Assembly: GCA_016704535.1 (NCBI GenBank) | Contig: JADIZZ010000003.1 | Span: 372,001-436,000 of the forward strand | Reading direction: 5' to 3' | Length of the DNA: 64,000 nt | Source: Betaproteobacteria bacterium | GTDB taxonomy: Bacteria; Pseudomonadota; Gammaproteobacteria; Burkholderiales; Burkholderiaceae_C | Part shown: piece after piece, positions 32,156 through 41,032 of the stretch | How positions within the stretch are numbered: the stretch's first letter is position 1 | Layout: the number at the start of each line of letters is the position of its first letter | Notes under the pieces: model-generated | What the model was told of the DNA's origin: nothing | The model's input: the letters and a program-made list of their open reading frames with translations, nothing else | Databases searched by the model: none | Program-made: the position numbers and the translations under genes

Positions 32156-35143
32156 TCAGCGCGGCCTCAGCTTCTGCATCGATTCGAGCAGGCCGGCGGA
32201 GCGCTGTGTCACCGCCTCGACGGTCGTGCCTCGGCGGCGCAGGGCTTCGGCCACCCTCGCCGGCGACCAGCCGCTGGCCTGCGCCTGCTTCATGGTGGCC
32301 ATGTGCTGGAGCAGGTCCTGCGGCACCGCCACCTGCACGCCCTGCGCCCGCAACGCCTCGACGCGGCCCAGCACCTGGCGGTCGAACTGCTTGGTGGCCT
32401 GGCGCATACCTTCGCCCAGCGCGGTCTCGGCCTCCTTGAACTGGCCCTTGGCGGCCAGATCGTGGGCTTGCTTGTACAGGTGCTCCGACTTGTACTGTGC
32501 GGCCTTGGCCACCTGCTCGGCATCGGAGAACGCGGCGCCGGGCTGGCTGATCGCCACCTGCAGGTCCTTCTGCCCGCGGCCATAGGCCTCGGCATGCAGT
32601 CGGTCGGTGGCCACCTGGTCCATCTTGTCGGCGAACTGCTTGGGTGTCAGGTCGCCACCGTGCACCTTGCCTCCAGCCGTCTTGTAGAAGGCACGGTTGT
32701 AGGTCTTGCTCAGCCCACCGGACGGCAGATCGGTGAGCACGCCGTGTTCGCCCGCGCGGATGAACTGGCCCGGATGCGCCGGGTCCGCCACCAGTTGATC
32801 GCCAAAGCGGCGCACGCGCACCGTCACGTCGCGGTCGGCACCCACCTTCTCGACCGGCTTGATGAACTCCACCTCGCCCCGTGCATTGACTCGCGTGGTG
32901 GCCACCGGGTTGGTCGGCTTGACGACCACGATGTCGGGCCGACCGGTGAGCTCGTTGTAGTAGATGCCCGAGCCGGGAGGCTGCTCGCGCAGCCGCCTGA
33001 AGTCGATTCCGTTCTGCCGGCAGACGACCCGCACCACCCGCTCGTCGGTCTCCTTGTAGATCGCCCCCATCTCACCGTTGAAGGCCTTCTTCAAATCGTT
33101 GGGACGCGAGCCCTTGTTGATGTCCCACAGCGCTTGTTTGTCGCCCTGCACCTCGAGCGTGGCCTTGCGTAGCCGCGCTTCGGCAGCGGCCTGCATGGCG
33201 GCATCGCCGGTCTTGGCGGCCTCGCGGGCTGCACGCCGAGCCTGGTCGAACTCATCCACCTTGATCTTGCCGAGCGCCTGCGCCTCTTCCCAGGCCGCGT
33301 GGCGCAGTTTGTCCACGCCGCTCAAGGAATCACCGAGCTTGTCGGCCACCTTGGCGGCGTCGACCACCGCGTCGGCCGTCCGCGCGCCCTGGGTGACCAG
33401 GCCGGCGCCTCCGATGGCCACCGCCGCGTCGGCGATGCCCACCAGCACGCGGCCGATGCGCTCGGTGACCGGCACGTTCGGATCCATGGCCTTTTCCCAG
33501 TTGTCCACGCCGGCGATGGCCTTGAGCGTGTCCACCGGGTGCGTGGCGATGTGCACGCCCACCTGGGCCGCGGTGCCGGCCACCTCGCCATAGAAGCCGC
33601 CCACCTTGCGTGCCGACTGCAACGGGCTGCCCACCAGATCGGCCGCGGTCTGGATCACGGCCTGGCCCAGGTCGCGCCAGTTGCGGGTGTCTTCGAGAGC
33701 GTCTGCCGCGGCACCCACTGTTTCGCCAATGGTCCGCAGGCCCGCCTTGGCCGCATCCTTCAGCTGCCCCGGGATGGCATCCACGTCACTGACTACGCCG
33801 CCCCAGAAGCCTTCTTTCACCTCGTTCCAATAGTCGCGATCGGCGGCCTGCTGGGCCTTGAGCAATTCATCCATGCGCGCCCGGGCGGTCGCCAGCGCAG
33901 CCTGGCGATCACGTTCCTGGGCGATGCGCAACGCTTCGACGAAGCCATCGCCCACCGGTATCACCTCGCGCGCGCGGGCCACGTACGCCGTGTCGCCACC
34001 GGCGGCGGCGATCTGGCCGGCCACTTCCTTCTCGCGGATCTGCAGATCGCGGATCTGGCGGTCGTGCTCGGTGGCATCGAAGCCACCCTGCCGCGCGCCT
34101 GCCGCGTTGGCCGCGATGAACGCCTGGCTTTCGCGGATCTGCTTCAGGTCTTCCTGCCGCTGGCGCAGCCACTCGGCCCTGGCCGACGCGTCCGCCTCGG
34201 CTTGTGCAGCGCCAGGGTTGGCGTCGGCAGCAGGCGTCGATTCCGCAGGTGGGTTGGCCATTGGTTGTTCGGGCACCGTCTCGGTTGCCGCCACGTTGCG
34301 GCCTTTGGCGGGCACCGGGCTGCCGAACAAGCCCGAGAGCAAGCCCCCGAGCACAGCGATGGCACCCGGCGCCAGCACGCCGACGATGCCCTGCAACGGC
34401 GTCGCCGGGCCCGGTACGTAGCCGATGCGGCCCAGACCGGGCAGAGGCAATGGCCAGCCATCGGGCAGCTGGATGACCGACTCGCCAGGGGCGCTCGTGG
34501 CGGCCTTGGGCGACTCGGTTGCCGCTGCCGGCGGCACGGTGGCGCTCTCGGGCGAAGGCGGGGCAGGCTGCTGCGCAGTGGCCGCAGCCGCCCCAGGCAG
34601 ATTCGCGGCCGCTCGGTGCATGGCGTCGGCGATGCGCGCCACACTCCCGGCGTGCGGCCCAGCCTCTTGATAGCCCCGGAACTCGACGGAGACTCTCAGG
34701 CCACCTTCCAGCCAGGTCCAGCGCAGCGTATTGGCGCGATTGGAGTACACCGTCTGCAACACGTCCCGGCCGTCCCAGCGCTGGAACACGCTGTCGGTGT
34801 CGGAGCGCTCGGCCAGCTGCCGCCGCCACAAGGGCATGTCGTAGTCGATGCTGACAACGAACAGGTTGCCTTCGTCCAGATGGGTCCAGCGGCACGTATT
34901 GCAGGTGCGGTTGGCGTTGGCGTCCGGGGTGCCGGGCATTGCGGCCAAGGCGGCGTCCAACAGGGGCGCCAAGGGAGAGGGTCGGGCCGGCGTGGCGCCA
35001 GCGGGCGCGTTGCCGATCTGCACCGGTGCCGCCTCGTCGAAGGGGCCCCGCTGGGCCAGGGCGGCCGAGGTCAGCAAGCCGATCACACCCGCCAGCAGGC
35101 CGGGCCAAAGCAATGTTTTCAGCCGAGTGGTGTACAGGCTCAT
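32156..35143 (-). CDS. Large exported protein of unknown function (995 aa)
   Basis: The ATG at 35143 gives a clear signal peptide (MSLYTTRLKTLLWPGLLAGV, then LTSAALAQ). There follow a cysteine pair in NRTCNTCRWTHLDEGN, an Ala/Pro-rich linker, a hydrophobic stretch (LAPGAIAVLGGLLSGLFG), a long coiled region and amphipathic helices (KEGFWGGVVSDVDAIPGQLK, DAVVDAAKVADKLGDSLSGV) like those of polymorphic-toxin carriers. The C-terminal third (GIYYNELTGRPDIVVVKPTN, then KTYNRAFYKTAGGKVHGGDL) may be a separate domain I cannot name. The start overlaps the upstream stop (ATGA). Earlier in-frame ATGs lie inside the neighbouring gene and are rejected. Confidence 0.75.
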   Translation of the reverse strand: MSLYTTRLKTLLWPGLLAGVIGLLTSAALAQRGPFDEAAPVQIGNAPAGATPARPSPLAPLLDAALAAMPGTPDANANRTCNTCRWTHLDEGNLFVVSIDYDMPLWRRQLAERSDTDSVFQRWDGRDVLQTVYSNRANTLRWTWLEGGLRVSVEFRGYQEAGPHAGSVARIADAMHRAAANLPGAAAATAQQPAPPSPESATVPPAAATESPKAATSAPGESVIQLPDGWPLPLPGLGRIGYVPGPATPLQGIVGVLAPGAIAVLGGLLSGLFGSPVPAKGRNVAATETVPEQPMANPPAESTPAADANPGAAQAEADASARAEWLRQRQEDLKQIRESQAFIAANAAGARQGGFDATEHDRQIRDLQIREKEVAGQIAAAGGDTAYVARAREVIPVGDGFVEALRIAQERDRQAALATARARMDELLKAQQAADRDYWNEVKEGFWGGVVSDVDAIPGQLKDAAKAGLRTIGETVGAAADALEDTRNWRDLGQAVIQTAADLVGSPLQSARKVGGFYGEVAGTAAQVGVHIATHPVDTLKAIAGVDNWEKAMDPNVPVTERIGRVLVGIADAAVAIGGAGLVTQGARTADAVVDAAKVADKLGDSLSGVDKLRHAAWEEAQALGKIKVDEFDQARRAAREAAKTGDAAMQAAAEARLRKATLEVQGDKQALWDINKGSRPNDLKKAFNGEMGAIYKETDERVVRVVCRQNGIDFRRLREQPPGSGIYYNELTGRPDIVVVKPTNPVATTRVNARGEVEFIKPVEKVGADRDVTVRVRRFGDQLVADPAHPGQFIRAGEHGVLTDLPSGGLSKTYNRAFYKTAGGKVHGGDLTPKQFADKMDQVATDRLHAEAYGRGQKDLQVAISQPGAAFSDAEQVAKAAQYKSEHLYKQAHDLAAKGQFKEAETALGEGMRQATKQFDRQVLGRVEALRAQGVQVAVPQDLLQHMATMKQAQASGWSPARVAEALRRRGTTVEAVTQRSAGLLESMQKLRPR

Positions 35144-35619
35144 GTGATCAGCACCGCGAGCAGGCCACTCAGCACCATCCAGGCCAGCGAACTGAGCAGT
35201 GACCACACCATCGGCAGCAGACCGCCCATGAAACGACCCCCGCCGATCTTGCTCATCTCGGCGCCGGTGGCCGCGCCGGCTGCCATCAAGCCCGCTGTGG
35301 CGAAGGCCTGGCCCGTGTCCCAGCGCAGCCAGAGCCAGGCCACGCCAGCCAACGCGGCGAACGGCACCAGCAGCAGGTGTCCGCGCGCCACGGCGCCGCC
35401 CACGGCGCGCCAACCATGCTCGCGCCGGCTGGTCGGATTGAACACGGCCAGCAGCAGCATCAGGGCGAGCAGGCCGATCAGGCCTGTGGCCGAACCGAAG
35501 ACCGCCAAGGGCGGGCCGCCACACACGGCGCCCAGCGCCGCCAGGCAGGCTAGGACCACGACGAATTGGCCCAGGCCGTGCGAACGAGCCGCACCGGCGG
35601 CGATAGGCTTGAGGCTCAC
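35140..35619 (-). CDS. Small multi-pass membrane protein, unknown function
   Basis: A 159-residue protein from a GTG at 35619 that overlaps the upstream stop (GTGA). Four membrane segments are visible (FVVVLACLAALGAVCGG, LIGLLALMLLLAVF, LLLVPFAALAGVAWLWL and LLSSLAWMVLSGLLAVL). No family is recognised. Four-base overlaps on both sides show it is made together with the Yip1-like and large exported proteins. Confidence 0.7.
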   Translation of the reverse strand: MSLKPIAAGAARSHGLGQFVVVLACLAALGAVCGGPPLAVFGSATGLIGLLALMLLLAVFNPTSRREHGWRAVGGAVARGHLLLVPFAALAGVAWLWLRWDTGQAFATAGLMAAGAATGAEMSKIGGGRFMGGLLPMVWSLLSSLAWMVLSGLLAVLIT

Positions 35620-36188
35620 ACCAGGCTCCCCAGGCGCATCCAGGCCAGGAGCACGACCAATCCGCAGGCCGTGGCCAGCACGGCGGCCACGGCACTGCGG
35701 CCACCGGACAGGTCCTTCAGCGCGGCGACCATCGGCCCCAGTGCCCACAGCACGCCCGTTACGCCGAATGCCACGGCAGTGTTCCAGCCCAGCAGAAGGT
35801 TGAACGCCAGGCCCATCGCGGCATAGACCAGCGTTGGGCTGTAGGCTAGGCCGAACGCGCGTAGCGCCTCGCCCACTGGCGCCTTGCCGCCCACCAGCTT
35901 GCAGCCCAGCCAGCCGACCAGTGCGGTGATGGCGACGCCCACAGTGCCCAGCACCAGCCCGGCCGCAGCCAGCACGCCCACAGTCTCAAGGTTGATCTGG
36001 CCCGAGCGCGCCCTATCCAACCCGGTTTGCAGGAAGAACATCGCAAACGCGAAGCCCGAGACGCTCAACGCCGCCAGCCAACCCGTGTCCTCCAGCCGCG
36101 CCTTCAACAACCCGCCCGGGTTGACCATGATGCCCAACACCGTGCGCAACAGACCCACTCTCTTGGCGGGTGGCGGGGGACGGCTCAT
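35616..36188 (-). CDS. Yip1-like membrane protein
   Basis: A 190-residue protein with five membrane segments. The sequence begins with a short cytoplasmic stretch (MSRPPPPAKRVGLLRTVLGI) and NPGGLLKARLEDTGWLAALS, then VGVLAAAGLVLGTVGVAITA and EALRAFGLAYSPTLVYAAMG. The AYSPTL segment in the third helix pair is characteristic of the Yip1/YIPF-like bacterial family. It is the first gene of the four-gene unit. Function in bacteria is unknown. Confidence 0.72.
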   Translation of the reverse strand: MSRPPPPAKRVGLLRTVLGIMVNPGGLLKARLEDTGWLAALSVSGFAFAMFFLQTGLDRARSGQINLETVGVLAAAGLVLGTVGVAITALVGWLGCKLVGGKAPVGEALRAFGLAYSPTLVYAAMGLAFNLLLGWNTAVAFGVTGVLWALGPMVAALKDLSGGRSAVAAVLATACGLVVLLAWMRLGSLV

Positions 36189-36715
36189 AGGTGGCTTCAG
36201 TGGGCGATCAGGCTGGATGAGACCGCCATCGCGCTAGACGACTTTGCTGCGCAAGATAGGCCGGTGGAGACCCAGCGTCCAGTGCTCAAAGCGCCTAAGC
36301 TTGACCCTGGACAAGAGGGGCATAGGGACTTCAAACGCCCCATGAAAGCGGCCGGGCCCGGCACGAGTTGTGGACTTCTGCCAAATCACTCGTATTGCGG
36401 ACCGGGGCAGGTCAGTGGGACGGCTACGCGGTTTGTGCCGAAGCCAGCGCGCTGGAAGTGCCCTTCGACGTTGCTGGTGAAGACCCCGCACCCGTTCGCC
36501 ATGCGCTCACCCCAGCGGCGCAGGATGCCGAAGTCGGCTTGCGGCATGGTCTCGCGGTATTGGTTCCGCCGGAGCGAGTAGCTGGGTTCCGGCCGTGGCC
36601 TGCGTGGCCCCATGCCGATCCTCTTCCTCGTACTGGCGCAGATCACGAAGCTCAGCGCCCCGCCGACCGCGAGCTGGGGCCTGATGCGGCGCTGTGACCG
36701 ATGCGCCCCCTCCAT
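36189..36715. other. Intergenic region, no recognised gene
   Basis: This stretch separates two minus-strand units. One minus frame (36386-36715) reads plausibly near its end (MPQADFGILRRWGERMANGC), but it has no family match I know and its start is unclear. It should also hold the promoter of the Yip1-like operon. Confidence 0.35.
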
Positions 36716-39655
36716 TCAGCCCTGGGGATTGAACTCGATACCGGTGGATGCCAGCCCGACAAGCTCGACGCTGGCGGCATTCAGTGGGACCAGGCTCGCG
36801 AATTCGCCTAGGCTAGCCTGCGTAAAGGCACCGCTGCCGATCAAGCCCGCGAATTCGCTGAGTTCACCCGCCGAGGGCAGCACGCCCACGACGTTGCGGT
36901 AGACGTGGTTCACGAAGGCCTCGTTGGACCGTCCGCCGGCGAGTTGCGCGAACAGATCCGTGCCCACCGCCAACTGCACTACCTCCGAATAACTCGTGCC
37001 GCCGTCGAAGAGCTGCAGACCGATGCCGACGAAGTCGCGATTGGCAAGAAAGGTCGGTCCGAAGAGCGCCCGAATGATCTGCGCAACCGAGCCGGCATGT
37101 TCGCTCAGGTCCAGTGCCAGGCTGCGGTCGGCGAAACTCAGCCGCTCCACGGCCACGAGGTCGTCCCGGCCCTCCGCAGTGCTGCGCACGCTCCAGCCGA
37201 AGGGCGTGGTGGCCAGGGTATAGGCGCTGCGTGCGCCGGAGAACGCGGCGGTGTCGATGCCAGCGCCGCCATCGATCAGGTCGTCGTTGGCGCCGCCGGT
37301 GATGCGGTCGTTGCCGGCATAGCCGGCGTAGGCATCGCCGAAGCTGCGTCCGGCCAGCAGGTCATTGCCCTCGCTGCCTTCGATCAGGCTGGCCACGCTT
37401 TGCACCGTCAGTGTCACGGCGTAGACGTTGGAGCCACCCATGCCATCGCTGATCGCGAAAGAGAATGTGTCGGAGCCGGCAAAGCCCGGCTTGGCGCGGT
37501 AGGTGAAGGCGCCACTGGTACTGAGGGTGACGTCGCCGTTGCGCGTGTCGGAGGCGATGCTGAAGGTGATGGCATCGCCGTCCACGTCACGGGCAGCTGG
37601 CAACTGGCCACGAAACTGGTAGGTCCCGGGTACAAGCACGCTCAGCGGGCTGGCCTGCGGGGCGCCGTCGTTGACCGGCAGCACGTCGATGTAGGCCATG
37701 TAGCGGTTGCTGCCGCTGCTGCTGCTGATCTCGTAGGCGATCGCGTCGCCACCCCAGTAGTCGCGCGCCGGCGTGTAGTTCAGCCGGCCATCGCTGCTGA
37801 CCGTGGCGCTGCCGTGCTGTGGCGTGCCAAGCAGGCGGAACGTGACGCCGGCGCGTGGCCCGTCACCGGGGTCGGGCAAGCTTGCAGCCAGCGCGCCGTC
37901 CTCGTCGACGCTGTAGCTGCTGTCGGCCGAAAGCGGGCCCGTGGCGAGCGTGACGCTCTGGTCGCTGAACACGAGTCGCTCGATGCCCAGCAGCGTGTCA
38001 AAGCCGCCGATCCCGTCGCGTGCACGCACGAAGACCTTGCCGAAGCCGGTGGAGACCTCGTAGGCGCTGCGTGCCCCCTCGAACACCGCGCTGTCGATGC
38101 CTTCGCCGCCTTCGATCCAGTCGTTGCCGGAGCCGCCGGTCAAGCGGTTGTCGAGCGAGTTGCCCAGCAGCACGTCGTCGGCCGGCGTACCGATGGCGTG
38201 CTCGATGATCGATGTGGCTACCAACCCGAGGTTGTCCACGCCGTAGAAGCCCTGCGCCGTGACGCCGACGCTGGACAGTGCGCCGCTGCGCAAATCCAGC
38301 CGGGCACCTGTGGCCAACGCGGAGGCGTTGATCGTGTCGCTGCCGCCGTCGTCGATGATCACCGTCTCGGCGATGCCTTGCGCACCGGCCAGCCGATGCT
38401 CGGTGTCGCCGCCGGCCAGCGTGCGCGTGCCGTAAAGGTGGCGCAACGCAAGCACGTCCAGTGAGCCCCAGTCGGCGCGCCACAGGCCGTCGGGCGAGGG
38501 CGTCTGCGACATTACGCTGAGCACCTGACGGTCGTCTTCCTGCCGCAGCTGCACGCCCCAGTTCTCGCCAGGATCGACGTTGCGAGGGTGGCGCAGGCCC
38601 AGCGCATGGCCGATCTCGTGCAGCAGCGCCTGGTAGCCTTCGGAGCCGACGGCGATGCCGAGCATCGAGTCAACGTCCATCCACACGTCGCCGGCGTTAT
38701 CGCCCGCGCCGCTCTGGTTGGGCAACCAGCTCACGCCCTTGGTCGCCGCCTGCTGGCTGACGCCGAAGCGCAGCTGGCCGACGCTGGTGCCGCTTTCGCT
38801 GACCTCGGCGAAGCTCAGATTCGTGAACTGCGCGGTGCGGGCCAGGATGTCGCGCACGAGCTGCTGCTCGGAGGCGTTGAAGGCGCGGAAGCCGGGCGCC
38901 CCAGGACCGCTGGCGGGTGTGGCCGTTACGAAGCTGTAGCTCACGGTCACCGCACTGCCCGGCGCCGCAGCAGCGTTCCAACGCAGGCCACCGCCGGCGG
39001 CGATCGCCTGCTCGGCCATGCTTTGCGGGGTGATGAAGTCCGCCAGCCGGTAGCCCGTGTCGGGGCCGCCAAGTGTGATCAGGTTGAAGTACTCCATGTT
39101 GGTCACGGAGTACGTGATCTGCGGGTAGTGCTTGACCGAGATCGTCGCGCTCAAGCCATCCACCGCGACGCTGATGTTCAGCTCGTCCAGCCGCGCCGGC
39201 CGCCAAGTGCCGCTGCCAGTGGCGTCGGCCGGAATCTCGCGTACGTCAAAGCCGTCGTAGCCCGCTCCGCCGTCCAGCGTGTCGCGGCCACCGTTGGGGT
39301 GGAAGAAGTTGTCGTTGCCGTCGCCAATGAAGCGGTCGCTCGCGCCGCTGCCGTGCACGCGTCGCACGCCAGTCAGCGTGTCGCGCGTGCCCCAGCCGTC
39401 GTCGACCCAGCCTTCGATCAGGTTGGCGACGATGCCGGCCGGCGAATTCCAATAGGCCACGCCGAGTTCGCGCCAAGGCGCATTGGGGTCGACAATGAGT
39501 TCGATGCGGTCGTTGCCAGGCCCGCCGATGCCCGTGCCCTGGTACATCCGGATCGTGTCGTTGCCTTCGAGCCCGAAGACGTTGTTCCAGAGGTCTCTTT
39601 GTGCCTCGGGCTGGATGTACTCATCGTCACCTTGGGTCAGGTTGATGTCGGCCAT
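36716..39655 (-). CDS. RTX-type secreted metalloprotease with cadherin-like and DUF4214-like regions
   Basis: A 979-residue protein. A serralysin-type zinc site HEIGHALGLRHP lies at residues 346-357, with the Met-turn SVMSQ after it. Calcium-binding RTX nonapeptides occur before it (GGRDTLDGGAGYDGF) and after it (LTGGSGNDWIEGGEGID, ITGGANDDLIDGGAGID). Two cadherin-like repeats (YSVDEDGALAASLPDPGDGP and DVDGDAITFSIASDTRNGDV) lie in between. The C-terminus resembles DUF4214 (EAFVNHVYRNVVGVLPSAGE). There is no N-terminal signal, so type I secretion is expected, although no transporter genes are in the window. It ends a unit with DUF1501 and DUF1800 genes, 30 bp after DUF1501. Confidence 0.88.
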   Translation of the reverse strand: MADINLTQGDDEYIQPEAQRDLWNNVFGLEGNDTIRMYQGTGIGGPGNDRIELIVDPNAPWRELGVAYWNSPAGIVANLIEGWVDDGWGTRDTLTGVRRVHGSGASDRFIGDGNDNFFHPNGGRDTLDGGAGYDGFDVREIPADATGSGTWRPARLDELNISVAVDGLSATISVKHYPQITYSVTNMEYFNLITLGGPDTGYRLADFITPQSMAEQAIAAGGGLRWNAAAAPGSAVTVSYSFVTATPASGPGAPGFRAFNASEQQLVRDILARTAQFTNLSFAEVSESGTSVGQLRFGVSQQAATKGVSWLPNQSGAGDNAGDVWMDVDSMLGIAVGSEGYQALLHEIGHALGLRHPRNVDPGENWGVQLRQEDDRQVLSVMSQTPSPDGLWRADWGSLDVLALRHLYGTRTLAGGDTEHRLAGAQGIAETVIIDDGGSDTINASALATGARLDLRSGALSSVGVTAQGFYGVDNLGLVATSIIEHAIGTPADDVLLGNSLDNRLTGGSGNDWIEGGEGIDSAVFEGARSAYEVSTGFGKVFVRARDGIGGFDTLLGIERLVFSDQSVTLATGPLSADSSYSVDEDGALAASLPDPGDGPRAGVTFRLLGTPQHGSATVSSDGRLNYTPARDYWGGDAIAYEISSSSGSNRYMAYIDVLPVNDGAPQASPLSVLVPGTYQFRGQLPAARDVDGDAITFSIASDTRNGDVTLSTSGAFTYRAKPGFAGSDTFSFAISDGMGGSNVYAVTLTVQSVASLIEGSEGNDLLAGRSFGDAYAGYAGNDRITGGANDDLIDGGAGIDTAAFSGARSAYTLATTPFGWSVRSTAEGRDDLVAVERLSFADRSLALDLSEHAGSVAQIIRALFGPTFLANRDFVGIGLQLFDGGTSYSEVVQLAVGTDLFAQLAGGRSNEAFVNHVYRNVVGVLPSAGELSEFAGLIGSGAFTQASLGEFASLVPLNAASVELVGLASTGIEFNPQG

Positions 39656-39685
39656 GGGGGCGCTCGCTCGAGGGGTGCAGCCGCG

Positions 39686-41032
39686 TCAGGTGCGCAGCAG
39701 CGGGATCGTCTTCTGCGGGAAGTTCACGAGCCATGGGAAGGCATCGTGCAGCTGCGACGGGTCCAGACCCATCCACTGCATCAGCGTGGCGCCTAGCTGG
39801 TCGCTGGCCAGGGTCGGCACATGGCGACCATTCTTCATGGCGTCGCTGTCATCGGGCCCACCCAGCACCGGGCTCGGGAATTGGCCGATCACCTGGGCTC
39901 CGGCCACAGGCCCGCCCAGAGCCCACCAATGATTGCCCCAGGCGTGTTCGCTGCCGCCCCCGGAACCCGGGCGCACGGTGCGCCCGAACTCGGTCATCAC
40001 CAAGGTGACCACGTTCATGTCCATACCGCTGGCCTTGTTGCTGTCGTCGAAGCCCTTCAAGGCCTTGGCCAGTATGTCCAGCTGGGCATCCTGGGTGTTG
40101 GCGTCGCTGCCGCGCTGGTTGGTGTGCGTGTCGAAGCCACCCCAATGCACCAGGAAAACCTGGCGCTTCAAGCCTTGCGCCTTGAAGTACGGCAACACCG
40201 AGGCCAGGCCGCGCAGCTGCTGGGCCAAGCGGTCCGTGGAGCCGAAGTCACCCACCGGCGTGACGGCATGCGCCAGCGCCTCGGTGAACAGCACGGTGTC
40301 GGTGATCGCCAGGCCGTAGGTGCGGGCGTACTCGGCCTCGTAGGCGTTGGCAAACTGCCATTGCGCCATGCGCATCAGCGCCTGCGTGCCGGCTTCCTGG
40401 GGCCTGCGCAGGTCGCCGATGCCCCACCAGCTGGCGCCGTCGACCGACAGGTTGCTCACCGGCGAACGCTTGCCAAGCACCAGCGTGCGATTCGTGTCGA
40501 AGGTAACGGCGGCAGCACGGTTGCGCAGACGCGAGGGCAGCAACTCGAGCGCCCGGCCGGCCCAGCCGCTGGTGTCGTCGGTGACCGTCCAGCCCTGCGC
40601 GATCGCGGTCTGGTCGCTGTGCGACAACAGAAACGGGGGCACGTCGACCGCGTTGTCGAGCACCTGGCGTGCGGTGGCAGGCATCACCAAGGGGCCGACA
40701 TTGGCGACGAACGCCAGGCGCTGCTGCGCATACAAGGCAGCCATTGGCGCCAACGCCGGGTGCAGGCCGAACGTATGGCCGGCGGTGCTGCCAGGCAGCG
40801 GCACCAGGCTCGTGCGCGGCAGCGCCAGGTTCTGCCGCGCGGCCTGGTAGTCGCCGTACATGCCATCGGTGGGTACAAGGGTGTTGTGACCGTCGTTGCC
40901 GCCGTTGAGGTAGACGACCACCAGCGCGCGGTAGTCCTCGCCGGAGGCTTCGATGCCGCCTGGCCAGGTTCCCAGCAGGCCAGCCGCACCGAGGCCGCCC
41001 GCGGCACCCACAAGGCTGCGGCGGCGGATCAC
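39686..41032 (-). CDS. DUF1501 domain-containing protein
   Basis: A 448-residue exported protein. The GTG at 41032 overlaps the upstream DUF1800 stop (GTGA) and opens a Tat-like N-terminus (RRRSLVGAAGGLGAAGLLGT). The body has the DUF1501 hallmarks VVVYLNGGNDGHNTLVPTD, VHWGGFDTHTNQ and VVTLVMTEFGRTVRPGSGGG with SEHAWGNHWW. This alkaline-phosphatase-like family nearly always pairs with DUF1800. Their joint biochemical role is not established. Longer in-frame starts would run through the DUF1800 gene and are rejected. Confidence 0.9.
   Translation of the reverse strand: MIRRRSLVGAAGGLGAAGLLGTWPGGIEASGEDYRALVVVYLNGGNDGHNTLVPTDGMYGDYQAARQNLALPRTSLVPLPGSTAGHTFGLHPALAPMAALYAQQRLAFVANVGPLVMPATARQVLDNAVDVPPFLLSHSDQTAIAQGWTVTDDTSGWAGRALELLPSRLRNRAAAVTFDTNRTLVLGKRSPVSNLSVDGASWWGIGDLRRPQEAGTQALMRMAQWQFANAYEAEYARTYGLAITDTVLFTEALAHAVTPVGDFGSTDRLAQQLRGLASVLPYFKAQGLKRQVFLVHWGGFDTHTNQRGSDANTQDAQLDILAKALKGFDDSNKASGMDMNVVTLVMTEFGRTVRPGSGGGSEHAWGNHWWALGGPVAGAQVIGQFPSPVLGGPDDSDAMKNGRHVPTLASDQLGATLMQWMGLDPSQLHDAFPWLVNFPQKTIPLLRT

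Noticed and set aside
32156..35143. Calling the large exported protein a polymorphic toxin
   Set aside because: The middle helices resemble toxin carriers, but I see no recognised toxin domain and no immunity gene directly downstream. The idea is kept only as a hypothesis.
33299..35803. Plus-strand open frame opposite the large exported protein
   Set aside because: The minus-strand gene has a signal peptide and overlapping operon neighbours. The plus frame is an antisense shadow.
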